Assembly: GCF_011734195.1 (NCBI RefSeq)
Contig: NZ_JAANTH010000002.1
Location: 124,001 to 188,000 of the forward strand
Origin: Halobacterium sp. R2-5
Lineage (GTDB): Archaea > Halobacteriota > Halobacteria > Halobacteriales > Halobacteriaceae
Reading direction: 5' to 3'
Length of the DNA stretch: 64,000 nucleotides
The notes under the pieces were generated by a model. The model was not told the origin of the DNA and ran no database searches. It worked only from the letters and a program-made list of their open reading frames with translations. Of the stretch, positions 41,492-53,134 are shown in pieces; position 1 is the stretch's first letter; each line of letters starts with the position of its first letter. Position numbers and translations under genes: made by a program.

Positions 41492-42352
41492 ATGCCCAGT
41501 TTCGAGGTCCCTGAGGTCGACCTCAGCCAGTACTCCATGCGGCAGCTCGTCGCCCCGCCGCTGGCGCTGCTGGTCATTGCGCTCACTGTCGTGGGCGCGT
41601 CGTTCGCTCTCACGGGATGGCCAGCCGACCCCGGTATCGAGTTCACCGGGGGTACCGAGCTCGTCGTCGAATCGAACGCACCCCAGTCCGAGATCACGGC
41701 CGCGTTCGACCAGCCCCACGACTCCGTCCGCTCCATCGGGACCGACGGCTCGCGGTACCTCATCACGTTCCAGTCCGAGGCCGAACAGGACCTCGTCGGA
41801 CAGGCCAACGACGCCGGCTTCGAGGTGGTCCAGTCACAGAGCACCTCCGCGACGTTCGGGGCGGGCACCCAGCAGCTCGCGCTGATGGGTGTCGGCATCG
41901 CGTTCGCCGGCATGAGCGTCGTCGTCTTCCTCCTGTTCCGGACGTTCGTCCCCTCCATCGCCGTCGTGCTGTCGGCGTTCAGCGACATCGTCGTCCCCGT
42001 CGCGCTGATGAACCTCTTCGGCATCGAGCTCTCGCTGGGGACCGTCGCCGCGCTCCTGATGCTCATCGGTTACAGCGTCGACTCCGACATCCTCCTGAAC
42101 AACCACGTACTCCGGCGCTCGGGGAGCTTCTGGGAGAGCGTCCACCGCGCGATGCGGACGGGTGTCACGATGACCGTGACCTCCATCGTCACGATGATCG
42201 TGATGACCGTCGTCTCCTACGTCTTCGGCATCGAACTGCTCACGGACATCGGCCTGGTGCTGGTGTTCGGCCTGACGACTGACCTCGTGAACACGTACAT
42301 GCTGAACGTCACACTGCTTCGCTGGTACAAGTTCGAGGGGGTGGCGCGATGA
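41492..42352 (+). CDS. secF: Protein translocase subunit SecF
   Basis: 286 residues from ATG 41492. Six membrane helices with the large extracytoplasmic loop after the first (PGIEFTGGTELVVES). Core motifs: FLLFRTFVPSIAVVLSAFSD, GYSVDSDILLNNHVLR and MTVTSIVTMIVMT. With SecD it helps protein export and complex assembly. A TATAAG at 41452-41457 is a plausible promoter. The stop overlaps secD in ATGA. Confidence 0.95.
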   Translation: MPSFEVPEVDLSQYSMRQLVAPPLALLVIALTVVGASFALTGWPADPGIEFTGGTELVVESNAPQSEITAAFDQPHDSVRSIGTDGSRYLITFQSEAEQDLVGQANDAGFEVVQSQSTSATFGAGTQQLALMGVGIAFAGMSVVVFLLFRTFVPSIAVVLSAFSDIVVPVALMNLFGIELSLGTVAALLMLIGYSVDSDILLNNHVLRRSGSFWESVHRAMRTGVTMTVTSIVTMIVMTVVSYVFGIELLTDIGLVLVFGLTTDLVNTYMLNVTLLRWYKFEGVAR

Positions 42353-43887
42353 GCTGGCTCCGCGAGAACTGGCGAGTCACGTTCCTCGTCGTGTTGCTGC
42401 TGGGCTCCTCGGTCGCGCTGTTCGCGCCGGGTATCGGCGCGTCGGGCAGCCCCGACGAGGAGGTCGCGTCCCGGCCGACGAACCTCCAGTACGGCCTCGA
42501 ACTCTCCGGCGGCGTGCGGCTGCGGGCGACCGCGACCGGCGTCACCGCGACCGGCGTCGACGTCCCGGCGAACGAGACTGCGCGCGACGCCCTCGAGGCC
42601 GACGTCGCGAACGCGCTCTCGGTCGAACCCGGGAGCGTGACCGCCCGCGACCGCCCGTCGCCCGACAGCTCGGACGTCGTGGAAGTGTACGCGGACAACA
42701 CGACCGACGAGGTCAGAACGGCTCTCGACGACCTCGGGTACGGCTACGACTCGGTCTCCGAGGGCGTCACGTCCGCGACGCGGACCGAGATCGTCGACAC
42801 CATCTCCACGAAGATCGACGCGACCGGGTTCTCCGGGGCCTCGGTCTACTCCACGCAGACGCAGTCCGGGGGGAACTACATCGTCGTCGAAGTCCCCGGA
42901 CAGAACGCCTCCCAGGTGCGGTCGCTCATCCAGGGACGCGGCGAGGTCGAGATGCTGGCCTACTACCCGGAGAACGGCAGCCAGACGAACGCGACGGTGC
43001 TCACGCACTCCCAGCTCCAGCGCAGCGACGTCAGCACCGCGCAGGTCATCGACGGGCGGCCGTCGGTCCCGGTGTCGCTCACGCAGGACACCGCCGAGGA
43101 GTTCGCCGCGGACATGCGGGAGTACGGCTTCACGTCCAACCAGGGGATGAGTAACTGCCAGTACCCGGACGGCGGCTACTGCCTGCTCACAGTCCTCGAC
43201 GGCGAGGTCGTCTACGACGCCGGCGTCCGCGCGAACCTCGCCCAGAGCTTCGAGAACGGCGAGTTCGTGCAGGACCCGCGGTTCGTCATCACGGCCAACT
43301 CCATGGAGGAGGCCCGCGAACTCCGCGTGAACCTCCAGGCCGGCGCGCTCCCGACGGACCTGCGCTTCCAGGACTCCTACTACGTCTCTCCGAGCTTCGC
43401 GGAGCGGTACAAGCCGCTGTCGCTGGTGACCGGCGTCGCCGCCGCCATCGCGATGGCGCTCGTAGTGTTCGCCCGGTACGGCGACCCCCGGGTCGCGGTG
43501 CCGATGGTGTTCACGGCGCTCTCCGAGGTGGTCATCCTGCTCGGGTTCGCCGCCGCGACCGGGCTGGCGCTGGACCTCTCGCACATCGCCGGGTTCATCG
43601 CGGTCATCGGGACGGGGGTGGACGACCTCGTCATCATCGCCGACGAGGTGATGACCAAGGAGATCGACTCCCAGCGCGTGTTCCAGAGCCGCTTCAGGAA
43701 GGCGCTGTGGGTCATCGGCGCGGCCGCGGTCACCACCATCATCGCGATGAGCCCGCTGGCCGTGCTCAGCCTCGGCGACCTCCGCGGGTTCGCCATCATC
43801 ACCATCCTCGGCGTGCTCATCGGTGTGCTCGTCACGCGGCCGGCGTACGGTGACATCCTCCGCCGCCTCGTCACCGGCGAGCACTGA
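42349..43887 (+). CDS. secD: Protein translocase subunit SecD
   Basis: 512 residues from ATG 42349. SecD/SecF form a pair; in archaea secF precedes secD, as here. Features: NLQYGLELSGGVRLRATATG after helix one, a long periplasm-like domain, SGGNYIVVEVPGQNASQVRSLIQ, and the membrane core IAGFIAVIGTGVDDLVIIADEV and RFRKALWVIGAAAVTTIIAM. It acts at the cytoplasmic membrane. It is coupled to secF through a four-base overlap. Confidence 0.95.
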   Translation: MSWLRENWRVTFLVVLLLGSSVALFAPGIGASGSPDEEVASRPTNLQYGLELSGGVRLRATATGVTATGVDVPANETARDALEADVANALSVEPGSVTARDRPSPDSSDVVEVYADNTTDEVRTALDDLGYGYDSVSEGVTSATRTEIVDTISTKIDATGFSGASVYSTQTQSGGNYIVVEVPGQNASQVRSLIQGRGEVEMLAYYPENGSQTNATVLTHSQLQRSDVSTAQVIDGRPSVPVSLTQDTAEEFAADMREYGFTSNQGMSNCQYPDGGYCLLTVLDGEVVYDAGVRANLAQSFENGEFVQDPRFVITANSMEEARELRVNLQAGALPTDLRFQDSYYVSPSFAERYKPLSLVTGVAAAIAMALVVFARYGDPRVAVPMVFTALSEVVILLGFAAATGLALDLSHIAGFIAVIGTGVDDLVIIADEVMTKEIDSQRVFQSRFRKALWVIGAAAVTTIIAMSPLAVLSLGDLRGFAIITILGVLIGVLVTRPAYGDILRRLVTGEH

Positions 43888-44046
43888 CGGACGACCGGAC
43901 GGCCGTCTCGTCGGCTGCCGCTATTCTTCGCGTTCCGCGAGCACTCCTCCGGGCGCCGCCGCCAACGGGGGTGTCGTTTCCCGGTACCGCCGGCTGCCGC
44001 GCGCTCGACACATACATTCATCTCCCGGGCCCGTGTCCACTCGCCC

Positions 44047-44436
44047 GTGCGAGTCACAGTCTGCGGCCACGACTTCGACGTCGACCTCGACTACGTGGAC
44101 GCCAGCGAGGCGACCGTCCGCGAGCAACTGCGGGCGTACGAAGCCGGCGAGCGGGACCGATTCGACCTCGACGTCAGCTACCCGGAGGGGTTCCTCGGAG
44201 AGGTGATGGCGGCGATGTGCTCGATTCCGCCGGGCGAGACCCGGACGTACGGCGAGGTCGCCGCGAGCGTCGACTCGGCGGCCGTCGCCGTCGGCAGCGT
44301 CTGCGGGAAGAACCCGGTGCCAGTCGTCGTGCCGTGTCACCGCGTCGTCGCCGCGGACGGTCTCGGCGGCTACTCCGCGCTGGGCGGCCGCGACGCCAAG
44401 CGCGCGCTGCTCGAACGCGAGGGCGCGACCGTCTGA
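44047..44436 (+). CDS. ogt: Methylated-DNA--protein-cysteine methyltransferase (MGMT family)
   Basis: 129 residues from GTG 44047. It removes O6-alkyl groups from guanine by transfer to its own Cys97 in VVVPCHRVV. Other parts: GFLGEVMAAMCSIPPGETRTYGEVA (helix-turn-helix), GSVCGKNPVP (Asn hinge) and GLGGYSALGGRDAKRALLE. The N-terminal domain is reduced to about 40 residues, so the protein is shorter than typical Ogt (about 160). The repair function should be retained. Confidence 0.88.
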   Translation: MRVTVCGHDFDVDLDYVDASEATVREQLRAYEAGERDRFDLDVSYPEGFLGEVMAAMCSIPPGETRTYGEVAASVDSAAVAVGSVCGKNPVPVVVPCHRVVAADGLGGYSALGGRDAKRALLEREGATV

Positions 44437-44529
44437 GTCTGCGCCGGGTTCCCGACGGAGGTACCGGCGCCTGCAGCACGCTCGCTCGCGGAACACGTCC
44501 ACTCGGCCGAACCCGGGTGGCTCCCGGCC

Positions 44530-45282
44530 CTAGAAGTCGGTGAGCTTCGCTTCCGTCGCGCCCTTCGCGTCGAGTCCGAACTCCGCGAGCTCCACGAACT
44601 CGAGCCCGTTGTCCCGGAGCGCGCGCCGCACGCGCTCGGAGGCGGACGGCGCGACCAGCATCCCCCGGACGTTCTCGTTCGACTCGTCGTAGAGCTCGAC
44701 GTAGCGCTTGAGCTGGTCGAAGTGGTTGAGCGTCGCCTGGATGCGCTTGACCTCGACGACCACGGGCGTCCCGTCCTCGTCCACCGCGTAGAAGTCGACG
44801 AACCCGTACTTCGTCTCGCGCTCGTGCTCGACGATGCGCAGGTCGTCTTCCAGCGAGTCGGGGTTGTTCTGGATGTACTCGTGCATCTCGGCCTCGGTGC
44901 CGGACTCCTCGTAGGTCGCGCCGTCCTCGGCCTCGAAGCGCGTGACGCCGTACGCTTCGAGGATGCGGGCTTCGACGCGCTCGCTGGGGTTGCTGCGGCG
45001 CGCGAGCAGCACGGCGTCGCCGTCGCTCTCGCGCGCTTCGACGGTGCCGCCACCGGGCATCCAGTTGACCGGCTTGTGGCCGGTCGGCTGGTGGACGAGG
45101 AACGTCCCGTCCGGCTTCGCGACGAGCAGCCGGTCGCCCTCGCCGAGGTAGCCGCTGGTGCGGCCCTCGTACTCCACCTCGCAGTTCGCCTGTACGGACA
45201 GCACCGCGCCGTCCCGGAACGCCGCCTTCGCCGCGGCGACGAGCTCCCCGGGGTCGGGCGCGTCCGCGCGCTCGACGACCAT
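44530..45282 (-). CDS. nucS: Endonuclease NucS
   Basis: 250 residues from ATG 45282. NucS/EndoMS cuts mismatched or branched DNA and works with the sliding clamp. N-terminal domain: FLVHQPTGHKPVNWMPGGG. The C-terminal nuclease: SLEDDLRIVEHERETKYGFVDF with catalytic Asp, then GTPVVVEVKRIQATLNHFDQL with Glu and Lys. The end TEAKLTDF may be the clamp-binding tail. It is the last gene of pus10-rnhB-nucS on the minus strand. Confidence 0.93.
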   Translation of the reverse strand: MVVERADAPDPGELVAAAKAAFRDGAVLSVQANCEVEYEGRTSGYLGEGDRLLVAKPDGTFLVHQPTGHKPVNWMPGGGTVEARESDGDAVLLARRSNPSERVEARILEAYGVTRFEAEDGATYEESGTEAEMHEYIQNNPDSLEDDLRIVEHERETKYGFVDFYAVDEDGTPVVVEVKRIQATLNHFDQLKRYVELYDESNENVRGMLVAPSASERVRRALRDNGLEFVELAEFGLDAKGATEAKLTDF

Positions 45283-45329
45283 CGTTGCCCGCGGTTGCCG
45301 CGAGTCACCGATAAAGCTGTGGATTGGAA

Positions 45330-45965
45330 CTAGAACTCCGAGAGGCCGGCCTGCTCGGCCGCCGCGAGCGCGTCCTCGCTCGTCTGCCACGAAGCCCGCG
45401 CACAGTCGGGCAGCTCCCCGTGCTCGCCGACGTACGCTTCGAGGAACTCCCGCGTCGTCGGGTCACTCGGGTAGCCCGACCCCACGTCGCCGTACTCCGC
45501 CGAGAGGTCGGCGACGTGTCCGTCCCTGGCGACCTTCGCGAGAATGCTCGCCGCAGCCACGAGCGCGTACTCGTCGTCCGCGCCGTGTTCGGCGGTCACG
45601 TCCACCTCGGCGGGCACGCCCTTGGCGACTCGCCGGCCGAACCGCGCCTCGTCCACGTCGCCCGCGTCAACGTAGCCCGCGAGGCCGTCCTCGGCGACGT
45701 CCGCGAGCGCGTTCGCCTGCGCTTCGACCGTGAGCGCGTTCATGTCCGTCTCCGGGTCGTCGATGCGCTCGACGGGGATCTCGGCGACGCCGACCGCGCA
45801 GGCGTCCCGGATTCGCTCGTCGAGAGCTTCGCGGCGCGCCGGCGAGAGCCGCTTCGAGTCCGCGACGCCCTCGGGGAGGTCGCCGGGGTCGCCGACGACC
45901 GCCGCCGCGAACATCGACCCCAGCACGGGCCCCTTCCCGGCCTCGTCGACGCCGAACCGCCTCAT
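45330..45965 (-). CDS. rnhB: Ribonuclease HII
   Basis: 211 residues from ATG 45965. It removes RNA from RNA-DNA hybrids. The signature MRRFGVDEAGKGPVLGSM gives Asp7-Glu8, followed by GVADSKRLSPARREAL; later acidic ligands lie in VTAEHGADDEYALVAAASILAK. The ATG overlaps the TGA of pus10 in ATGA, so the two are translated together. Confidence 0.94.
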   Translation of the reverse strand: MRRFGVDEAGKGPVLGSMFAAAVVGDPGDLPEGVADSKRLSPARREALDERIRDACAVGVAEIPVERIDDPETDMNALTVEAQANALADVAEDGLAGYVDAGDVDEARFGRRVAKGVPAEVDVTAEHGADDEYALVAAASILAKVARDGHVADLSAEYGDVGSGYPSDPTTREFLEAYVGEHGELPDCARASWQTSEDALAAAEQAGLSEF

Positions 45966-47245
45966 TCGCGGAAGTACTCCGCGTCCTCGAACTCGTCGCG
46001 TTCGCCCTCGACGGTCACCACGTCCAGCGCGGTCACCGTCGCGTCGACGCCGAGCAGGCCCGCGAGGCTCGGCTCCGTGCGCTCCTCGTCGCTGGAGACC
46101 AGCTCCTTGATGTAGAGGCCGCCCTCGCCCTCCACCTCCACGACCGCGTGCGTGTCGTCCGTGAGCTCGCCCTCGATGTCGTAGACGTCGCGCTCCCGGA
46201 CCTTCTCCGCGCGCCGGTGTTTCACGCGCTGGGGCGTCTCCTGCTGAATCGTCGCGCCGTCGAGCTCCGCGAGCGCGTCCGCGAACGCGTCCTCCGAGAT
46301 CGGGTCGCCGAACTCCACCTGCGCGCGGTAGCGCTTCCGCGCGTCCAGTTCCTTCACGCGCGCGACCATCTCGTAGGTCGCCAGCCGCAGCCCCTCGACC
46401 TCGACTTTCCCCTCCGCGTACTCGTTGATGGCGTCTTCCAGCGCGTCCGGGTCGGGGTGGCGCTCCTGCGGGCTCTCGACCTCGACGACGAACGGCCGGC
46501 CCGTCCCCAGCATCAGCGCGTCGATGTCCTCGCGGCCCGCGCCGTGGAACGACGCCGCCTCGCCGTCCATCGCGTCCACGACGGGCGGCGCGGTCAACTG
46601 CTCGACGCTCTCCGGGTAGAGGAAGCCCGTGCCGTCGCAGTGCGGGCACGGCGAGTCCACCATCGTCCCCGTGCCGTTGCAGTCACTGCAGGGCCACTTC
46701 GTCTGCGGAATCCCGCGCTCGAGCTTGCGGTACCGCCCGTAGACGAACGCCGAGTTCACCGTCACGTCCACGGACTCGTCCTCGACGTCCAGCACCGCGA
46801 GCACGTCCGGGCGCTCGAAGTCCACGTCCGCGCCCGTCTCCCGGCCGACGCGCTTGCCGACCTCGCGGTTGCACTCGGACTTGAACAGCTCGCCCGCGTC
46901 CTCGTCGAGGTCCGCCAGATCCCGCAGCATCGTCTCGTTCTCTTCCACGAGCGGCGGCGCCCGCGTCCCCACCTGGTACGTGTCGAAGCGCTGGTCGTCG
47001 AGCGCATCGACGACGAGAGCCGCGAACTCGTCGAAGCGCCCCGACGCGCCCTCGCAGACCCAGCACTCCGAGGCGTCGACCGCCTCGTAGGGTTCGTCGT
47101 CCTCGAGGGCGACCGTGGTTCGGAGCGCTCGCCCCCGCTCGGCGTTCGTCAACCCGAAACTCCGGTCCGCGAAACACCGGCCTACGCACGCGTCGCAGAT
47201 CGGGTCCTCGGCGAGCACCCGCCGCGCGTCCTCTACGATGGTCAT
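45962..47245 (-). CDS. pus10: tRNA pseudouridine(54/55) synthase Pus10
   Basis: 427 residues from ATG 47245. It makes pseudouridine 54 and 55 in tRNA. The N-terminal zinc/THUMP part has CDACVGRCFADRSFG and CWVCEG. The catalytic core has GAGREDIDALMLGTGRPFVV with the catalytic Asp near residue 242. Between them lies a zinc ribbon of DnaJ style, CSDCNGTG and CPHCDGTG (residues 186-207). The end includes GLYIKELVSSDEERTEPSLA. It is first in the operon with rnhB and nucS. Confidence 0.94.
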   Translation of the reverse strand: MTIVEDARRVLAEDPICDACVGRCFADRSFGLTNAERGRALRTTVALEDDEPYEAVDASECWVCEGASGRFDEFAALVVDALDDQRFDTYQVGTRAPPLVEENETMLRDLADLDEDAGELFKSECNREVGKRVGRETGADVDFERPDVLAVLDVEDESVDVTVNSAFVYGRYRKLERGIPQTKWPCSDCNGTGTMVDSPCPHCDGTGFLYPESVEQLTAPPVVDAMDGEAASFHGAGREDIDALMLGTGRPFVVEVESPQERHPDPDALEDAINEYAEGKVEVEGLRLATYEMVARVKELDARKRYRAQVEFGDPISEDAFADALAELDGATIQQETPQRVKHRRAEKVRERDVYDIEGELTDDTHAVVEVEGEGGLYIKELVSSDEERTEPSLAGLLGVDATVTALDVVTVEGERDEFEDAEYFRE

Positions 47246-47349
47246 GTGCGTGTTCTCGCGTGCCCGTGGTACGTATGCTTCGGTCCTCGGGTGGGCGTCA
47301 CGAACCGGGCGTGCCCCCAATTCATGTGGTTGGCCGACCGACGTGGCGT

Positions 47350-47778
47350 ATGGAGCCCCGGCACGTGCTCGTCCCGCTGGACGGGTCGCCGCTGGCCGAG
47401 GAGGCGCTGGCACACGCACTCGACGTGTTCGACTGCCGGACGACGGTGCTGAGAGTGACCACGCCCGTCAGCAGCGGCATGAGCGAGAGCGGCGTCCTCG
47501 ACCGAGCCGAGCAGCGACGCGAGACCGCCCGCGAGCGGGCCACGGAACTGCTCGAAGCCGCCAGAGAGACGGCCAGCGAAGCGGGCCGCGACGTCGAAAC
47601 AGTCGTCGAGGAGGGCGAGCCGGCCGAGACGATCGTCGCGTACGTCGAAGACAGCGACGTGGACCACGTCGTGATGGGTGGACACGGGGGGACCAGCGGC
47701 ATCGCTTCGCGCCTACTGGGTACGGTCGCCACGTCGGTCGTCGCGGAGGCGCCCGTGACGGTGACCGTCGTCCGCTGA
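47350..47778 (+). CDS. Universal stress protein (UspA family)
   Basis: 142 residues from ATG 47350. A single Usp domain: HVLVPLDGSPLAEEALAHAL at the start and the ATP-binding G-2x-G-9x-G(S/T) signature in MGGHGGTSGIASRLLGTVA. It probably binds ATP and forms dimers. It is convergent with the phosphate transporter, two bases between stops. Confidence 0.92.
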   Translation: MEPRHVLVPLDGSPLAEEALAHALDVFDCRTTVLRVTTPVSSGMSESGVLDRAEQRRETARERATELLEAARETASEAGRDVETVVEEGEPAETIVAYVEDSDVDHVVMGGHGGTSGIASRLLGTVATSVVAEAPVTVTVVR

Positions 47779-47780
47779 GG

Positions 47781-48983
47781 CTACTGGGCGAGGAACGGCG
47801 CAGCCGCCTTGTAGAGCCCGTAGCCGATAGCGACCGAGCCGGCGAGCGTCACCACCCAGAAGACCAGCGTCGTGAGAACCTTCCGCCGGGAGACGCCCGC
47901 GGAGCCGCCAGCGAGGCCGCCGCCGATGATGCCCGAGAGGATGATGTTGTTGAACGAGATGGGGATGCCGAACTGGATGGCCGCCTGCGCGATGACGAAC
48001 CCGGGGACTAACGCCGCGATGGAGCGGCGGACGCCGAGCTGGGCGTACTCCCGCGAGGTGGCCTGGAGCAGGCGGGGCGACCCCATCCAGGCGCCGCCGA
48101 GGATGCCCACCGCGCCCAGTGTGAGCAGGACGAAACTCGGCAGGCCGAGTTCGGTCCCGTAGAGGTTCTCGAGGGGGCCGGTGGCGAGTCCGACCTGACT
48201 GCCGCCGCTGGAGAACGCGACGATGCTCCCCAGCACGATGAGGAACGTCTTGATTCCGCGGTCGGCGGAGGCGGCCGTCTGGCGGCGGATGAGGTGGAAA
48301 CTCGCTGCTGCGACGGCGAGCGTCGCGAGAGCCGTCGCCGCGTCCACGCCGGCGACGGTCGGCGTCGAGACCGCGAGTGAGACGAGGCCCGCCAGCGAGC
48401 CCTGTTCTCCGGGCGGCGCGGGGAGGACGCTCAGCGGGACGTTCGCGACGATGGCGCCGACCAGCGCGGCCAGGAGCGGAATACTCACCGTCTCCGGGAC
48501 GTCGTCGCGACGCAACAGCGTGGCCGTGGCGTACGCTAGGCTCCCGGAGACGGGCGGTACCAGCACCCAGAAGGTGGCTATCTGCCGGTAGGTGTTCACC
48601 GCCGGCTCCCCGCCCAGCGACAGCCCCACGCCGACCATCGCGCCCGTGGTCGCGAACGCCGCGGGGACCGGGTAGCCGCTGTAGATGCCGAACGCCATGA
48701 ACCCGGTCGCGGTCAGGAGCCCGACCGTCGCCGCGAGGGACGTGATGGCGACGCCGTCGACGAGGCCGGAGCCGACCGTCTCGGAGATGCTGCCGCCCTG
48801 CGTGAGCGCGCCGAGCGCGGCGAGGATGCCGATGGCGAACGCCGCCTTCATCGTCGAGATGGCGTTGGCCCCGATTGCGGGGGCGAACGGCGGCGAGTTG
48901 CTGTTGGCGCCGAGCGTCCACGCCGTCCCGAGGCTCACCACGGTCGCCAGCCCGACCAGCACCCAGAAGACGACTTCGCTCAC
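47781..48983 (-). CDS. Inorganic phosphate transporter, PiT family
   Basis: 400 residues from ATG 48983. About ten membrane helices in the inverted repeat of PiT/Pho-4 transporters. The signature parts are [23 protein letters not shown] at the start and [22 protein letters not shown] in the second half. It takes up phosphate, coupled to protons or sodium. In haloarchaea PiT genes are often next to Usp or regulator genes, as here. Confidence 0.9.
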   Translation of the reverse strand: MSEVVFWVLVGLATVVSLGTAWTLGANSNSPPFAPAIGANAISTMKAAFAIGILAALGALTQGGSISETVGSGLVDGVAITSLAATVGLLTATGFMAFGIYSGYPVPAAFATTGAMVGVGLSLGGEPAVNTYRQIATFWVLVPPVSGSLAYATATLLRRDDVPETVSIPLLAALVGAIVANVPLSVLPAPPGEQGSLAGLVSLAVSTPTVAGVDAATALATLAVAAASFHLIRRQTAASADRGIKTFLIVLGSIVAFSSGGSQVGLATGPLENLYGTELGLPSFVLLTLGAVGILGGAWMGSPRLLQATSREYAQLGVRRSIAALVPGFVIAQAAIQFGIPISFNNIILSGIIGGGLAGGSAGVSRRKVLTTLVFWVVTLAGSVAIGYGLYKAAAPFLAQ

Positions 48984-49136
48984 TGCCGCCCCCTGCGCGG
49001 CGCGGACCGCGGCGTTCGCGTGTCAGCCATCGGTCGCGTTTCGGCACCGGCCAGTAAAAGGATTCCTGCGGTTGCCGGCCACCCCACCGCTTTCGAACCC
49101 GATGCACGTAAGCCGGCCCGCTCCGACAGTCCGGCC

Positions 49137-49727
49137 ATGCGCCAGTTCGTCGTCCTCGGCCACCGCGCGCCGACCCACCCCGACTTCTCGCTCGACGACC
49201 TCGCGGGCGGTGCGGGACGCCTCGACGTGCTCTGCCGGTGCGTGAACGCCGCGTTGTTCCTCTCGCACGACATCCGACGGGACGTCGAAGTACACCTCGT
49301 GCTCGGCGACGAGGTGACCGTCCGCGTCGACGGCAGCGACCTGCGGTACATGAACCCCGACGAGCGCAACATCGCCGGCCTGCTCAGGCAGGCGCTGGAG
49401 GCGAAAGACCGCGCCATCGGCCACCGGGAGGCCGAGTCGACGCCCGGCATCCACGTCTCCAAGCGCGGCTTCGAGGCGGTGCTGGACGGTCTCGACGGCA
49501 CTGTCGTGGAACTCCACGAGGACGGCGACCCGCTCGCGGACGTCGAACCGCCCGAGAATCCGGTGTTCGTGCTCTCGGACCACGAGGAGTTCACCGGCGC
49601 GGAGGCGGCACTGCTCGCCGAGCGCAGCGACCGGCGGGTGCGCGTCGGTCCCGAAGTCTTGCACGCCGACCACACCGTCACCGTCGCGCACAACTACCTC
49701 GACACCGACGGCTTCACCGACTACTGA
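49137..49727 (+). CDS. trmY: tRNA (pseudouridine(54)-N1)-methyltransferase TrmY
   Basis: 196 residues from ATG 49137 ([20 protein letters not shown]). SPOUT-family enzyme that methylates pseudouridine 54 to N1-methylpseudouridine. SAM-binding trefoil features: [54 protein letters not shown] and [20 protein letters not shown]. Its substrate is made by Pus10, encoded at 45962. Its stop overlaps the next start by one base. Confidence 0.94.
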   Translation: MRQFVVLGHRAPTHPDFSLDDLAGGAGRLDVLCRCVNAALFLSHDIRRDVEVHLVLGDEVTVRVDGSDLRYMNPDERNIAGLLRQALEAKDRAIGHREAESTPGIHVSKRGFEAVLDGLDGTVVELHEDGDPLADVEPPENPVFVLSDHEEFTGAEAALLAERSDRRVRVGPEVLHADHTVTVAHNYLDTDGFTDY

Positions 49728-50170
49728 TGCGGGTGAGCGTCATCGGTGCGAGCGCGCCCACGGACGCTGCCGTCGCGGACGCTCGCGAGGTCGGCCGGCT
49801 GCTCGCCGAGCGCGGGCACACCGTGGTCTGTGGCGGGCTCGGCGGCGTGATGGAGGCAGCATGCCGCGGCGCGAGCGAGACCGGCGGCCGGACTATCGGC
49901 ATCCTCCCGGGCGAGGACCGACGCGCCGCCAACGAGTACGTGGACACGGCCGTCGCGACCGGAATCGGGCACGCGCGGAACGCGCTCGTCGTGCTGAACG
50001 GCGACGCGGTCATCGCTGTCGACGGCGCGGGCGGCACGCTCTCGGAGGTCGGGTTCAGCTCCGTGTACGACCGGCCGATTGCGGGCCTCGACGCGCCCGA
50101 CGCGCCGCACGTCGAAGCGGTCGAGACGCCCGCGGAAGCGGTCGACTACGTGGAAACGCGCGTCGAGTGA
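49727..50170 (+). CDS. LOG/TIGR00725-family Rossmann protein
   Basis: 147 residues from ATG 49727. It begins [16 protein letters not shown]; the nucleotide-binding motif is VVCGGLGGVMEAACRGAS and the second motif is AVDGAGGTLSEVGFSS, the PGGxGTxxE-like site of lysine-decarboxylase-like/LOG proteins. It may hydrolyse or bind a nucleotide. The TGATG overlap with trmY suggests coupling. Confidence 0.85.
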   Translation: MRVSVIGASAPTDAAVADAREVGRLLAERGHTVVCGGLGGVMEAACRGASETGGRTIGILPGEDRRAANEYVDTAVATGIGHARNALVVLNGDAVIAVDGAGGTLSEVGFSSVYDRPIAGLDAPDAPHVEAVETPAEAVDYVETRVE

Positions 50171-50229
50171 CGGCCGCGCGGCTGGGCGTCGCGAGCGCCA
50201 AAGAAAGAATCGCAGCGAACTGAGTGGCG

Positions 50230-52464
<2,235 letters not shown>

Positions 52465-52502
52465 CTATCTAGCTCCAGCCGTGCCTCCCAGTTAACGGTG
52501 CT

Positions 52503-52518
52503 GTTGGCATTTACCAAC
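52503..52518. promoter_or_regulatory. Inverted repeat upstream of katG
   Basis: GTTGG and CCAAC with a 6-base AT-rich centre (CATTTA), 45-60 bases before the katG start. The centre could hold the TATA box on the minus strand, so a protein bound here would control katG. The match to a known regulator is not established. Confidence 0.35.
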
Positions 52519-52620
52519 TCGTGCAACGGGTCACCACACGCCCCGGTCGCCGGCAGAGCCCGCCCACCACTTCCAGCGATTCGGAAGCGTTAAACCGCTC
52601 ACTGGCCAACCCACGAGTGC

Positions 52621-52693
52621 GGGCCGGTGGGGTAGCTTGGTATCCTTCGGCCTTCGGGTGGCCGTAACCACGATTCAAATTCGTGCCGGCCCA
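52621..52693 (+). tRNA. tRNA-Pro (anticodon CGG)
   Basis: Acceptor GGGCCGG pairs with CCGGCCC; the D-arm includes GGTAGCTTGGTATCC; the anticodon stem CGGCC/GGCCG encloses TTCGGGT with anticodon CGG; the T-arm is CACGA/TCGTG with loop TTCAAAT; discriminator A is at 52693. No intron. Its 3' end borders the accessory island. Confidence 0.93.
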
Positions 52694-52747
52694 CTTCACA
52701 TATACCCCTTTTCCCGCATTTCTCGACACGTAGCGGCCGCTCTGCGG
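52681..52747 (+). repeat. Left attachment-site-like repeat at tRNA-Pro 3' end
   Basis: Starts inside the tRNA acceptor (TCGTGCCGGCC) and ends CGTAGCGGCCGCTCTG-CGG. The same two blocks, with CCCG-ATT-CTC between them, recur at 55378-55429 in the same orientation; the distance between blocks differs by 15 bases. A TATA-like CATATACCCC lies at about 52698-52707. Confidence 0.55.
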
Positions 52748-52748
52748 G

Positions 52749-53126
52749 GTGGTCTGCGTGAGCCTCCGCGCGCGAACGTATTCGCGGAGCCGCCGCTTCG
52801 TCACGCTCACACACTGCCCGTTCTGCGGGTACAACTTCGACTGTGACGAGTCCCGCCCCGACCACCTCGCCGATCACGACCCCGAAGACGCGGGGCTGAA
52901 TCCGCTCGGGGAGATCGACCTTGACGAGTTCGATGGCGTGACGTGGTCGTACAATGGGCTACCGAGCACGGTCTCGCACCGGCTGAAGACGGCCTTCGAG
53001 AAGTGCGAGGCAGCTGGGCAAGACCCTGAGCGCTTCCGGCAGGCGGTCGTGAAGTTCCGCGCGAACGGAGTCGTGGGGATTATTGTGAATGATGCCCACG
53101 ATAGAGTAAAGCCACCCCCGTCCTAA
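52749..53126 (+). CDS. C2H2 zinc-finger protein of the accessory island
   Basis: 125 residues from GTG 52749; GTG 52758 is equally possible. The finger is HCPFCGYNFDCDESRPDHLADHD. The rest is LDEFDGVTWSYNGLPSTVSH, RLKTAFEKCEAAGQDPERF and VVKFRANGVVGIIVND. Not a known family to me. The first 20 residues come from the att-like region and may not belong to the protein. It is followed by the HalOD1 gene eight bases later. Confidence 0.62.
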   Translation: MVCVSLRARTYSRSRRFVTLTHCPFCGYNFDCDESRPDHLADHDPEDAGLNPLGEIDLDEFDGVTWSYNGLPSTVSHRLKTAFEKCEAAGQDPERFRQAVVKFRANGVVGIIVNDAHDRVKPPPS

Positions 53127-53134
53127 GATACAGT

